A DNA stretch of 64,000 nucleotides, taken from NCBI RefSeq assembly GCF_030065675.1, contig NZ_JASJDK010000008.1, positions 1-64,000 of the forward strand, read 5' to 3'. The position numbers and the translations under genes were made by a program. Each line of letters opens with the position of its first letter. Positions within the stretch are counted from its first letter, which is position 1. Of this stretch, positions 47,024 through 56,883 are shown piece by piece. Below the pieces are notes generated by a model that saw only the letters and a program-made list of their open reading frames with translations, did no database searches and had not been told where the DNA came from. This DNA is from Mastigocoleus sp. MO_188.B34. GTDB taxonomy: Bacteria; Cyanobacteriota; Cyanobacteriia; Cyanobacteriales; Nostocaceae.

Positions 47024-47411
47024 TTTTAAATGGTTATAAATTGATATTTGATGTTCGTTAGCTAAGAGTTATTGTCAGTTGTTATTGCTTATCCTCACAA
47101 GTGCCTATCTAAAAAAATATATTTTGGAAATATATTTTGGCGATTAGGGTTAGCATAGCGCGAAGCTTTAGCCAAGCGATGCGATGCGTAAGCACAGACA
47201 TGTGAGTGTTTACAGCGTCGTATGGGGATTGGCAACTAGAAAGATAAATTATATTGGTTCCCAAACCGTAATTAAAATAGGTGGCATCTGTTCCATTATT
47301 TTTGATACGGATTAGGTATATTACTAATGTGACCTTGTTGGTAGATCATTAATTTTGGACTAAAAGTTCGAAAGTAATAATTATTAATTAATTTGTATTG
47401 AAGTTGAACCC
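47024..47411. other. surE-pheS intergenic region
   Basis: The middle (47150-47220) is a GC-rich dispersed fragment (TAGCATAGCGCGAAGCTTTA, GCGATGCGATGCGTAAGC). The rest is AT-rich and should contain the two divergent promoters. Confidence 0.45.
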
Positions 47412-48413
47412 ATGACGAATCAGCCCAGCAGCTTAGAGGCTCAATTATTAACACTGCGACAAGAAGGAGAAAGTGCGATCGCAGCCAGTGACAATCTCGA
47501 ACGCCTAGAGGAACTACGGGTCAGCTACCTGGGTAAAAAAGGACAGCTGGGTTTACTGTTGCGGACAATGGGTAAATTAAGTGCTGAGGAAAGACCGAAA
47601 GTTGGGGCAGTTGCCAATACAGTAAAAGAAGCGATCCAAGCAGCCTTAGAAAAGCAACGTGAATCTTTAGAAGCAGCAAAAATTCAAGCACAATTGGAAG
47701 CTGAGACTATAGATGTTACCATGCCGGGAATTTATCGTCCCCAAGGTCGGATTCATCCCCTCAATGGCATAATTGATCGAGCGCTAGATATTTTTGTTGG
47801 TTTGGGTTATACAGTAGCTTCTGGACCAGAGATGGAAACAGATTACTACAATTTTGAAGCACTTAATACACCGCCAGACCATCCCGCCCGCGATATGCAA
47901 GATACGTTTTATCTTCCGGACGGGAATTTACTGCGAACCCATACTTCATCGGTACAAATCAGGTTTATGGAATCTGAGGAACCACCGATTCGTATCATTG
48001 CTCCTGGGCGAGTTTATCGTCGTGATAACGTAGATGCTACCCATGCGGCAGTATTTCATCAACTGGAACTTTTGGCTGTAGATGAAGGGCTAACATTTAC
48101 CGATCTCAAAGGCACGATCAAAGAGTTTTTACAACAAATGTTTGGCGAATTACCTATTCGCTTCCGTGCAAGCTATTTTCCATTCACCGAACCTTCAGCC
48201 GAAGTTGATTTGCAGTGGAACGGACGCTGGCTAGAAGTAATGGGTTGTGGAATGGTCGATCCAAATGTACTTAAAGCCGTAGGTTACGATCCGGAAATTT
48301 ACACTGGCTTTGCAGCAGGATTTGGTGTAGAACGCTTTGCCATGGTACTACACCAACTAGATGATATTCGTCGCGTTTATACCAGCGACTTACGGTTTTT
48401 AAGGCAGTTTTAG
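47412..48413 (+). CDS. pheS: Phenylalanyl-tRNA synthetase alpha subunit
   Basis: The 333-residue class II synthetase subunit has an N-terminal coiled coil, the segment [40 protein letters not shown], motif 2 [33 protein letters not shown], and motif 3 [14 protein letters not shown]. Length and ends are normal. pheT is not adjacent, as in most cyanobacteria. Confidence 0.98.
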   Translation: MTNQPSSLEAQLLTLRQEGESAIAASDNLERLEELRVSYLGKKGQLGLLLRTMGKLSAEERPKVGAVANTVKEAIQAALEKQRESLEAAKIQAQLEAETIDVTMPGIYRPQGRIHPLNGIIDRALDIFVGLGYTVASGPEMETDYYNFEALNTPPDHPARDMQDTFYLPDGNLLRTHTSSVQIRFMESEEPPIRIIAPGRVYRRDNVDATHAAVFHQLELLAVDEGLTFTDLKGTIKEFLQQMFGELPIRFRASYFPFTEPSAEVDLQWNGRWLEVMGCGMVDPNVLKAVGYDPEIYTGFAAGFGVERFAMVLHQLDDIRRVYTSDLRFLRQF

Positions 48414-48448
48414 GGATTGGGGATAGCACTGCGTGCTATCCCCAATCC

Positions 48449-49906
48449 CTACCTCCGACAATTATCACAATGTCCGCAGCGTAAATTTTGTGCTTGCTCC
48501 TTAAAGCCAAAAGCATTTAGCAAGAATTTCCAGCGACATTGCTTTGTCATCAAATATTGATTAGTTTGCTTGACTGCAGTTAATTGGGTAGACAAGCCAG
48601 AAGAATTACACTTTTTTATACGATATTTAAATGGGTCGAGCCACTCTAACTTACCCATGCTGTGCATTAGTGATAGCACTACTTCACCCTCGGTAAATTT
48701 CTCAGCAACAGTATTTACTTCTCCCATAACTGGTATTTTTTTAATCAATTTCTGAGCAGATAATAATTGCGATCGCATTTTTTCGGTAAAAAACTTTTGT
48801 CTTTGTTTGTCCTCCGGATCTAGCCATCCTGTGGGTTCACTAATTAAAGTTAATGCTCGAGCAGGTTTCCCATCTCTACCCGCTCTTCCTATTTCTTGCA
48901 CGTATTCGGAAAGCAATAATGGTGCATGGTAATGAGCAACCCAACGCACATCAGGTTTATTTATACCCATACCAAAAGCAGAAGTACAGACAACAAAAGG
49001 TATTGTCCCATTCAACCATTTTGCTTCAATATTGCGACGTTCCTCTGCATCTAGTCCACCATGGTAGCTAGCGGTTATGTAACCTTTATTTTGCAGCCAC
49101 GTGGATAATTCTTCGCTGTCTCGCCTTGTACGGACATAAACTAAGCCCGCTTGTTGAGATTTTCCTCTAACAAATCCTTTAATAAAACTTAATAATTGTT
49201 GTTGTCTGGATCGTGGAGTCCAAGCAATGGAAATTTTGGGATGAAGGTTAGGGCGATAGGGATTGAGGCGATAAATTTGTGGTTGTTGTAATTGTAAAAC
49301 TTGTTGGATAACTTTTTGTGCTTCCAAGTCGGCTGTTGCTGTAAATGCCGCTAAACTTATCTTTGTTCCTGGTGGTTTTGATTTTTGTAATGTTTTTCGC
49401 ACTGCTCCCAAACGACGGTAAGCGGGACGAAAAGTATCTCCCCACTGTACAAGACAATGGGCTTCATCCAAAATTAAAGCGTTAATTTTTAATTGGGGAT
49501 GACACAGTTTTTCCCATACCTGAGGACTAAGTAAAGTCTCCGGAGATAAATACAGTAATCTCAAACTTTGTTGTTCTAATGCTTGCAAAGTTTTTCGTCT
49601 TTGCCAAGGGGGTAATTCACTGTGTAAAAGAGCTGCTGGTAATTTTTTCTGTTGTAGTTCAGCCACTTGGTTTTCCATTAAAGCAACCAATGGCGAAACA
49701 ACTAAAGTTAACCCTGTTTGTAATAATGCTGGAAGTTGGAAACAAATTGATTTTCCCCCACCTGTAGGCATTATAATTAATGCATCTTTATGGGCTAATA
49801 AATTATTAATAATTTCACCTTGGGGAAAGCGGAAATCTTCATAACCCCAAATACTTTTAAAGCTTGCACGAATTTGACACCAAGATGGGATTTCAAGTTG
49901 ATTCAT
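48449..49906 (-). CDS. recQ: RecQ-family DNA helicase (short form)
   Basis: The 485-residue helicase has Walker A IIMPTGGGKSICFQLPALL, DEAH box LILDEAHCLVQWGDTFRP, YVRTRRDSEEL, CTSAFGMGINKPDVRWVAHY, and QEIGRAGRDGKPA. The C-terminal zinc-binding part (CRWKFLLNAFG ... CGHCDNCRR) ends the protein; no winged-helix or HRDC extension follows, so this is the short RecQ class. The start is at the ATG 49906. Single gene. Confidence 0.93.
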   Translation of the reverse strand: MNQLEIPSWCQIRASFKSIWGYEDFRFPQGEIINNLLAHKDALIIMPTGGGKSICFQLPALLQTGLTLVVSPLVALMENQVAELQQKKLPAALLHSELPPWQRRKTLQALEQQSLRLLYLSPETLLSPQVWEKLCHPQLKINALILDEAHCLVQWGDTFRPAYRRLGAVRKTLQKSKPPGTKISLAAFTATADLEAQKVIQQVLQLQQPQIYRLNPYRPNLHPKISIAWTPRSRQQQLLSFIKGFVRGKSQQAGLVYVRTRRDSEELSTWLQNKGYITASYHGGLDAEERRNIEAKWLNGTIPFVVCTSAFGMGINKPDVRWVAHYHAPLLLSEYVQEIGRAGRDGKPARALTLISEPTGWLDPEDKQRQKFFTEKMRSQLLSAQKLIKKIPVMGEVNTVAEKFTEGEVVLSLMHSMGKLEWLDPFKYRIKKCNSSGLSTQLTAVKQTNQYLMTKQCRWKFLLNAFGFKEQAQNLRCGHCDNCRR

Positions 49907-50538
49907 AACTTATATGGGTTGGTAGATACACCCCTCTCATTGCACCTTTTTATTTGACGAGACTTAAAATATAGCGTTACTTTTCATAGCTATGGTTCAG
50001 TGATTTCATCCATATTATCCAATGTTTTTCTACAGAGACTAGTATGTAATTCTATGTATATAATTACATACTGATTATATAATTTTATATATATAAAAAG
50101 TGGTTAATAATATTTTTTTGATTGGCATTATTGAGAAGTATTTTATTTATTCAAATACTTCTATTAGAAAATAAAATTAAATACTATATAGATTATGCTT
50201 TATTTAAAATTCAAAATATAAATAATATGTTTTTTTAAATTTATTGAATTAGCATTATATCTGTTTATTTTTCTATTTAAAATAGAAAATCATCTACTAT
50301 TGATAATAATGAAATTTTATGATTCAGCATCGATTATGATATTTTTTTTTAAAAAACTAATGTTTTCAAATGCTTTCAAAATGTCTAGAAAAATATTCTA
50401 AAAATCTATCTAAAATTATTTATATTTGGGCGTTTATCAAGAAAAATATAAATCTGAACCCTGACTTTATAACCCCGCAAATTCTATGGTTCGCAATAAC
50501 CAGGTCAATAAGCAGATTACAATGTATTCAGTTTTCCC
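49907..50538. other. Very AT-rich intergenic region
   Basis: This 632-base stretch is extremely AT-rich (for example TATATAATTTTATATATAT at about 50075) and holds no supported gene. It separates recQ from the HEAT/NTPase gene and resembles a promoter-dense or foreign segment. Confidence 0.5.
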
Positions 50539-53028
50539 ATGACTGGAGTTAACAATTTCATGAGAACGCAAACTATCAGGCGATTACTAAAGGCGTCACT
50601 GAAAGTAGCTGTGTTGTCTGTGATGATATTCTGGTTGTGGACTGGAAATAGTTGGGCACAAATCACTACGAACACAAAGATTGAACCCTTAATTGAAAAA
50701 TTAGCAAGTAAGAATGTCAGATTTACTGATGCTGCTGATGCTTTGGTTAATATCGGTGAACCTGCTGTTGGGGCTTTAATTGAAGCTTTGAAAAATGAAG
50801 ATAGTAACCTACGTTGGCGCGCAGCTTCGGTATTAAGCGATATTGGTGTAGAAGCAGCACCTGCAGTTGAAGCTTTGACATTAGCATTACAGGATGACGA
50901 CCCGCAAGTTAGACTTTATGCGACCATTGCTTTGGGAAATATTGGTGAAGCAGCAAAACCTGCAGTACCTTCATTAATTGCAGCTTTACAGGATAAGGAA
51001 CAATATGTACGAATTTATGCACCATCAGCACTACGAAAAATTGGTGTAGAAGCTAAAGTCGCAGTTCCGGCATTAATTGGGGCGTTAAAAGATAATAATG
51101 TTGGAGTACGTCTGAATGCTGCTTATGCTTTAGGAGCAATGGGAAGCGACGCTTCATCCGCAATCCCAAATCTAATTAAATTGCTTGATGATGAAAAATC
51201 TTATGTACGTCATGCTGCTGTTAAAGGTTTAGGAGGTATCGCCGCAGGTTTTCAGGACGAAGCTGCTAAACTTTCTAGTAGCAAGTTAGCCCATGTAATA
51301 TCAGATTTCGAACCAGTTCTAAAAACTCTGGAAGAAAACGAAAATAATAAATTTACCCTAGAAGAAATCGTCCGGATACGTCGTCCCCTCAATGCAATTA
51401 AAGCTGAAAAAGAAACTCGTTTATTCGATAAGGGTTCGGAGTGGGTATTACAGCATAAATTACTTTTGGGAATTGCTGCTTACATTACTTTGCTACCATT
51501 GCTATGGTTGATTATGCTCAGGGTAAAACCATTATGGCTATTAAAAATTAATAATGCCCTGAAACCCTACACAGATTTTTCTCTTCCATTAATCAGCATT
51601 AACGTTCCCCTCAGATATGTATTATTTGTCGGTTGGTTTCATTACCACCCAAAAGTACTTGATGCTTGGGTTGGAAAATATATCAAATCTGTGCGGGAGC
51701 AATTCCCGAAAAAAGATACTGTTAGTTATCGCTCCTGTTATATTCCTATCCCTGTAGTTCTTGAAGGTAATACCGTTCCCCAACTAACTTCGAAAAATTT
51801 GCAATCAACATTCAAAAAACAGCGCACTTGCATACTTGTTAATGGGGAAGGCGGTATTGGTAAAACTAGTTTAGCTTGTCAAATTGCTAACTGGGCAATG
51901 GCGGAGGAAAAGGAAAAACGTCTCTGCGAACATTTGATGTTACCCATCTTCTTAGAAGAGGAATTTCGGGAAGTTGAAGATAAATCACGTCTATTGGAAG
52001 CAATTCGGGGACAGTTACAAGCCTTAATTGACGAACCAGAGCCAATTTGCGAGGAGTTATTGATTCCTTTGTTAAGAAAGCGACGCATTTTAGTTATTGT
52101 CGATCGCTTCTCCGAATTAAGTGCTGATACCCGAGATGCGATTCAACCAGAATCTCCTGATTTTCCTGTCAATGCATTGGTAATTACTTCCCGAATTGAA
52201 GAAAAATTGGGAAGGGTGAATAAAACAGTCATTAAACCCCTGCGAATAGAAGCAAATAAGCTGTCTTCATTTATGGAAGCTTATTTAACCCTGCGGGACA
52301 AACGGGATAAATTTACAGACCAAGAGTTCTTTGATGCTTGTAATCGCCTTTCCTTGATGATTGGCGAGCGTAATATTACTGTTTTGCTGGCTAAACTTTA
52401 TGCCGAACAATTGATTGCTAATGTTGATATGCAGCAGGAGAATTCGTTACCTGAAAATGTTCCTAGCCTAATGTTAGGTTATCTCAATGAAGTTAACCGC
52501 GACGTAACTGAAGATAACTTAGACGATCGCACAGTTCACCAAGACATGAAGGCGATCGCTTGGGAATGTTTGCAGGAAAATTATCAGCCAGGAAACGCTA
52601 AACTCAATGATGCGATCGATGCACTATCAGATATGGGTGTTGATGAGCCGGAAATGCATCTTGATTATTTAGAAAATCGTTTACATTTGATTCAAACTAT
52701 AGGTTACGCTAAAGACGAAATTCGTTTTTGCTTGGATCCTTTAGCCGAGTATTTAGCAGGTTTGTATGTTGTAGAAGCCCTTGGTGATAATAATGGTAAA
52801 TGGCGTTCTGATTTCTTTAAACAAGTTGACGATTTAGTCAAGAAGGGCGCACAAGATAATATTAAAGGTTTTTTATTAGCGGTAAGAGATTCCTATTTGT
52901 CTAAGATTAGTAATGCAAAAGAATGTGATTTTGTACTCCAGAAGTTAGATAAGTTAACAGGAGTTGAAAATTCTGGGAATAACTTTGAGAATAATTCAGA
53001 CAAAACGATTCAATCAGCCAGTTCTTAA
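50539..53028 (+). CDS. Membrane protein with extracytoplasmic HEAT repeats and cytoplasmic NACHT/STAND-like NTPase
   Basis: The 829-residue protein has a signal peptide (SLKVAVLSVMIFWLWTGNSWA), about six HEAT repeats (residues 50-265: VGALIEALKNEDSNLRWRAA and similar), one membrane helix near 310-330 (LLLGIAAYITLLPLLWLIML), and a P-loop NTPase with Walker A VNGEGGIGKTSLACQ and Walker B RRILVIVDRFSEL, then a helical region. If the signal is used, the HEAT part faces the periplasm and the NTPase the cytoplasm. A second ATG at residue 8 (MRTQTIRRLLK) is the likelier start. Function unknown; I infer a signal-sensing STAND protein. Confidence 0.8.
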   Translation: MTGVNNFMRTQTIRRLLKASLKVAVLSVMIFWLWTGNSWAQITTNTKIEPLIEKLASKNVRFTDAADALVNIGEPAVGALIEALKNEDSNLRWRAASVLSDIGVEAAPAVEALTLALQDDDPQVRLYATIALGNIGEAAKPAVPSLIAALQDKEQYVRIYAPSALRKIGVEAKVAVPALIGALKDNNVGVRLNAAYALGAMGSDASSAIPNLIKLLDDEKSYVRHAAVKGLGGIAAGFQDEAAKLSSSKLAHVISDFEPVLKTLEENENNKFTLEEIVRIRRPLNAIKAEKETRLFDKGSEWVLQHKLLLGIAAYITLLPLLWLIMLRVKPLWLLKINNALKPYTDFSLPLISINVPLRYVLFVGWFHYHPKVLDAWVGKYIKSVREQFPKKDTVSYRSCYIPIPVVLEGNTVPQLTSKNLQSTFKKQRTCILVNGEGGIGKTSLACQIANWAMAEEKEKRLCEHLMLPIFLEEEFREVEDKSRLLEAIRGQLQALIDEPEPICEELLIPLLRKRRILVIVDRFSELSADTRDAIQPESPDFPVNALVITSRIEEKLGRVNKTVIKPLRIEANKLSSFMEAYLTLRDKRDKFTDQEFFDACNRLSLMIGERNITVLLAKLYAEQLIANVDMQQENSLPENVPSLMLGYLNEVNRDVTEDNLDDRTVHQDMKAIAWECLQENYQPGNAKLNDAIDALSDMGVDEPEMHLDYLENRLHLIQTIGYAKDEIRFCLDPLAEYLAGLYVVEALGDNNGKWRSDFFKQVDDLVKKGAQDNIKGFLLAVRDSYLSKISNAKECDFVLQKLDKLTGVENSGNNFENNSDKTIQSASS

Positions 53029-53093
53029 TCGTTTTGATTCATTTTGCTATAGATTTATGTTACTAAAAATAAGCTATCTAGTCTAAATCCACA

Positions 53094-53408
53094 ATGTCTA
53101 TTAGCAAGCACTTAGAAAATTATTGGGAGGGGATGAAAGCATACGATAAATGTCATCCCCCAACTATTAATTCTCAATGGGAAGCATTTTATGGTGAATT
53201 AAGAGAATTTATGGAAACACCAAACATTGGAGAAGCATGGGATATTTTACATTCAGGTGGAAGATTATTTTGGAAGTTAACAGGTATTCCACTACAATTA
53301 TTAGCTATACCAACTGTATCTAAACACAGTCAGCGTTATGGAATGTATGGTTGTATCCGCAGTCAGCGTAATTGTGAAGGGAAATGCTGTTCTAAATTAA
53401 ATCGATAA
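53094..53408 (+). CDS. Hypothetical protein
   Basis: The 104-residue protein (MSISKHLENYWEGMKAYDKC, EAFYGELREFMETPNIGEAW, GCIRSQRNCEGKCCSKLNR) is not recognised. It starts 66 bases after the HEAT/NTPase gene on the same strand and may be co-transcribed. Four cysteines lie in the last 20 residues, possibly a metal site. Confidence 0.55.
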   Translation: MSISKHLENYWEGMKAYDKCHPPTINSQWEAFYGELREFMETPNIGEAWDILHSGGRLFWKLTGIPLQLLAIPTVSKHSQRYGMYGCIRSQRNCEGKCCSKLNR

Positions 53409-53519
53409 TTTCGGTTAAGAAAAGCTCCTTATTTTTACTATAAAAATCTTGTTCTCATACTCAAATGAATAAGTACATAATGGACTTACAATAAAAATAG
53501 TTTTTCGCTGCTTCAAACA

Positions 53520-54113
53520 GTGTTAGGTTCAACCCAATCTTTATATCTCACTCCAGAAGAATACCTCCAAGTCGAGGAAAAAAATGATAGAAAGCATGAA
53601 TATATTAACGGTTACCTCCGTAAAATGAGTGATGTTAATGATTCCCACGTTACCATTGCTGGAAATCTTGCTATACTCATCCGCGATCGCGTGCGTGTTT
53701 CTGGTTGTCGAGTATATATTTCCGACATGAAAGCCCGAATCGAAAAACAAAATCGCTACTATTATCCTGACGTAATGGTCAGTTGTGATGAACGGGATAA
53801 AGAAAACACTACATTTAAAAAATTTCCTTGTTTAATCGTTGAAGTCTTATCTGATTCTACGGAAGCTTTCGACCGGGGGGATAAATTCGCAGATTATCAA
53901 TTATTAGAAACTTTGCAAGAATACGTTGTAATTAACACTAAACGTCAAAGGGTTGAGTGTTTTCGTCGTAATAATGAAGGACTTTGGGTATTGCAGTCTT
54001 ATACGTCAGAAGAAAAATTATTTCAACTGCAAAGTATTAATTTTGAAGGGGAAATGGATGCACTGTATGAAGATGTAGTATTTCCTGAAACTACACTGAA
54101 AGAACCTAATTAA
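53520..54113 (+). CDS. Uma2-family endonuclease (DUF820)
   Basis: The 197-residue protein has the Uma2 layout: YLTPEEYLQVEEKNDRKHEY, then IRDRVRVSGCRVYISDMKAR, YYYPDVMVSCDERDKE, KFPCLIVEVLSDSTEAFDRG and DYQLLETLQEYVVINT. PD (YYPDV), Glu (VEVL) and the following residues fit a PD-(D/E)XK nuclease. Translation starts at a GTG. This is a highly expanded cyanobacterial family of unknown role. The expected N-terminal Met-Ser/Thr is not clear, so the start is approximate. Confidence 0.88.
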   Translation: MLGSTQSLYLTPEEYLQVEEKNDRKHEYINGYLRKMSDVNDSHVTIAGNLAILIRDRVRVSGCRVYISDMKARIEKQNRYYYPDVMVSCDERDKENTTFKKFPCLIVEVLSDSTEAFDRGDKFADYQLLETLQEYVVINTKRQRVECFRRNNEGLWVLQSYTSEEKLFQLQSINFEGEMDALYEDVVFPETTLKEPN

Positions 54114-54121
54114 TATTATTC

Positions 54122-54784
54122 TCAATTATTCTCAACCAATTCTGGTAATAACTTCATCTCATCAAAAATGATATGAGCACCAGCTGCTGTTAATTTTTCT
54201 GGTTTCATCAGTTTTGCATAACCAAATACTGTCATACCTGCTGCTACTCCACCTTTAACTCCAATTGGAGTATCCTCAACAACTACACATTTTTCTGGTT
54301 TAAATCCCATCTTTTCCGCAGCATACAAAAAGATATCAGGATGAGGTTTTCCATTTGCAACTTCTGTCACGCTGAATAGTTTATCCTCAAAGTAAGATAA
54401 TAAATTTGTTATTCCTAAAGTTGTTTGCATTTTTTCCCGATCGCCGCTTGATGCAACACAATAGGGTAAATTTAATCTGTCTAAAGCATCTTTTATTCCT
54501 TCAACGGCTTGTAATTCAGATTCAAGGGCTTTTTTGGTTCGTACCTTATATTCACCGACAAATGTTTTTGGTATGGATTTACCCAACATACCTTGAATCA
54601 TTTCCAGACAAGTCGTCATAGAATTACCAACAAACTTATTAAACATATCTTCAAGGGTAAGATTTAATCCCAACTCGTTAAGCATTTGTGCAAAAACTGT
54701 GTTGGTTATCCTTTCGCTATCAACCAATACTCCATCACAATCAAAAATTACTAATTCAAACTGATGCATTAAAAAATCCTTCAA
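54122..54784 (-). CDS. HAD-superfamily phosphatase / beta-phosphoglucomutase-like
   Basis: The 220-residue protein has the nucleophile motif LVIFDCDGVLVDSERI, then CVASSGDREKM, GKPHPDIFLYAAEKMGFKPE and VVEDTPIGVKGGVAAGM. It is a type I HAD hydrolase with an alpha-helical cap. It may hydrolyse a sugar phosphate or act as a phosphomutase. Start could be at the second Met (MHQFELV). It is convergent with the Uma2 gene. Confidence 0.88.
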   Translation of the reverse strand: MKDFLMHQFELVIFDCDGVLVDSERITNTVFAQMLNELGLNLTLEDMFNKFVGNSMTTCLEMIQGMLGKSIPKTFVGEYKVRTKKALESELQAVEGIKDALDRLNLPYCVASSGDREKMQTTLGITNLLSYFEDKLFSVTEVANGKPHPDIFLYAAEKMGFKPEKCVVVEDTPIGVKGGVAAGMTVFGYAKLMKPEKLTAAGAHIIFDEMKLLPELVENN

Positions 54785-54876
54785 AAGAACTTATCACTTA
54801 CATAAAACAGCAAATAGCAGACTCATTATTAAATTGTGCAAGCCTCTTTAAACGATTTTTGCTATTTGATTTTCCA

Positions 54877-55575
54877 TTACGAAACCGAATTAACTCGATC
54901 GCGAGTGTATTTTTCCACATAATCAGGTACAACCATACCTTCAAGTAAGCGATTGTCAGCAATAGCTTGACCTGCAACTAGCTTCAAAGGTAAAACACCC
55001 GCCCATACAGGTAAATTATAGTCAGCTTCATCATCTATGGGCATTCCCGTTCTAACTTTTGCTGATGCTTCATTTAAAGGTAAGGAAAGTACTAAAGTTC
55101 CTTGTAATTCCCCACTATTGGGTGATCTAACTTCTCCCCATCTCCCAGATATTATCTGTTCGGTAAAGGCTTCTAATGCTTGCAATTTCTCCTCTGGATC
55201 TTTAACTATTTCTGCTGTACCAAAAATGACTACAGAACGATAGTTCATGGAAAGGTGAAATGCAGAACGTGCTAGCACTAACCCATCAAGTAGAGTAACT
55301 GTAACGCAAACTTCGATACCTTGAGATAGGGAGCGCAACATTCGACTTGCAGGAGAACCATGAATATAAATTTTATCTCCAACTCTCCCAAAGGCTGTGG
55401 GAATTACGAATGGTTGATTATTCGCAATAAATCCTACATGACAAATTAATGCTTCATCTAAAATGTCATAAATTACCTGAAGTTCATAATTTCCACGTTT
55501 TGGTACTCGTTTAACTTGACTGCGTTGGCTAGGAGTCAGTTTTTCTGAATCGATTTGTTTTTTTGAAGTATTCAT
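54877..55575 (-). CDS. FMN-binding split-barrel protein (pyridoxamine 5'-phosphate oxidase-like)
   Basis: The 232-residue protein has the flavin split-barrel pattern: LQVIYDILDEALICHVGFIA, FVIPTAFGRVGDKIYIHGSP, TLLDGLVLARSAFHLSMNYR, SVVIFGTAEIV. It resembles the NimA-like branch more than true PdxH. A role with a flavin or haem cofactor is likely. It shares orientation with two GNAT genes and a MOSC gene upstream. Confidence 0.85.
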   Translation of the reverse strand: MNTSKKQIDSEKLTPSQRSQVKRVPKRGNYELQVIYDILDEALICHVGFIANNQPFVIPTAFGRVGDKIYIHGSPASRMLRSLSQGIEVCVTVTLLDGLVLARSAFHLSMNYRSVVIFGTAEIVKDPEEKLQALEAFTEQIISGRWGEVRSPNSGELQGTLVLSLPLNEASAKVRTGMPIDDEADYNLPVWAGVLPLKLVAGQAIADNRLLEGMVVPDYVEKYTRDRVNSVS

Positions 55576-55775
55576 AACTATGATGTAATTTCAATTTTTT
55601 GGTATTACTTAACTAATGACTGAAAGTGAAAAAGAGCAAAAAGTTGTTATCGATAGGCTAAATTTGATGTAGTTTTCCTACAATATATATCTGCACCTAT
55701 AGCTAATTAAGAATTTATGAACAAAAATCTACTGCAGAGATTTAATACTTGCATATCTTCATAGCATCTAAAAAT

Positions 55776-56264
55776 CTATTGGTATGAATTCTGAGAGATT
55801 GCTTCAAGATCCAAGCGACATAGTCTAGCTTTTTGAATAATCTTTGCACCTATCCTTTGATAAAATTTTATTCCTCTTTCATTTTGTGCAGCTACAGTCC
55901 AATCAATTCTGCCACAACCTTTTAATTGTGCAATTTTACACAAATTTTGGATTAATCCTTCACCTATCCCTTTACTTCGGTATTCGGTCTTAATGTATAG
56001 ATCATCTAACCAGATACAAGGTTTAGCCAAGAATGTTGAGTATGTAAAGTGATAGGTAGCAAAACCAACTAAATTACGATCTATTTCAGCGACAAGGACG
56101 AATGCAAGGGGTTTTTGACCAAATAAATCATCTTTCAGTTTTTCAGGTGTTGTTTTTACAGATTCAGGAAACCCATCAAATTCAGCTTTTAAGCAAATCA
56201 ATTCCATGATGCTGGGAATATCTCTGTTCTCTGCATCTCGGATTGCAATATGTTTCTGGATCAT
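55776..56264 (-). CDS. GNAT N-acetyltransferase
   Basis: The 162-residue protein has AIRDAENRDIPSIMELIC at the start, CIWLDDLYIKTEYRSKGIGE with the acetyl-CoA loop RSKGIG, and GRIDWTVAAQNERGIKFYQR, GAKIIQKARLCRLD. It fits the GNAT family, perhaps the diamine acetyltransferase-like branch. Substrate unknown. Confidence 0.86.
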   Translation of the reverse strand: MIQKHIAIRDAENRDIPSIMELICLKAEFDGFPESVKTTPEKLKDDLFGQKPLAFVLVAEIDRNLVGFATYHFTYSTFLAKPCIWLDDLYIKTEYRSKGIGEGLIQNLCKIAQLKGCGRIDWTVAAQNERGIKFYQRIGAKIIQKARLCRLDLEAISQNSYQ

Positions 56265-56380
56265 AATTTACGAATTCAGGTTGAGAATGCTTACCCTAAC
56301 AACTAAAAAAGAAGGGTTATGAGGAAGAAAAAATTAAATCGCTTGATTTTTGCTTCATTTATTCAGCCCAATCGGTAAAG

Positions 56381-56866
56381 TTACATCTGAGTCAAATCTA
56401 AATGCATTGCATTACTGTTAATAAAACCCAAACCTTCATATACGGATTTTCCTTCTGGTGAAGCGTTTAGAACCGCTCTGGTACAACCAATTTTATGCAA
56501 ATATTCAACTGTTTTTCTAGTTAATTTTCTCGCTATTCCTTGTCTGCGATAAGGCTTTTCCACATACACACCCCAAATATATCCGTAGTTGCGATACTCT
56601 GCTTTTAAAGCATTTGGATACAAACCTGCAAAAAGTTGACAACTTGCAGAACCTACAATTACATCATTAACAAGAGCAACAAATCCCTGATAAGATAAAT
56701 TCTGTCGAGCTTGTTCGATAAAGTTAACAGTATTATTCTCACAGTCTGAGTGAATTAATTCTTCGGGAACTCCTATATCCAGCCACATTTGCTGAAAATG
56801 CTTGGCAATTATTGAATCTTCCCGTACAGTTGTTTCTCTAATGACGATCTGTTTTTCTGCTTCCAT
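56381..56866 (-). CDS. GNAT N-acetyltransferase
   Basis: The 161-residue protein has VIRETTVREDSIIAKHFQQM, YGYIWGVYVEKPYRRQGIAR with the loop RRQGIA, and CTRAVLNASPEGKSVYEGLG. It starts 17 bases after the MOSC gene stop, so the two likely share a transcript. Substrate unknown. Confidence 0.86.
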   Translation of the reverse strand: MEAEKQIVIRETTVREDSIIAKHFQQMWLDIGVPEELIHSDCENNTVNFIEQARQNLSYQGFVALVNDVIVGSASCQLFAGLYPNALKAEYRNYGYIWGVYVEKPYRRQGIARKLTRKTVEYLHKIGCTRAVLNASPEGKSVYEGLGFINSNAMHLDLTQM

Positions 56867-56883
56867 ATTCAGGATATGACAAA

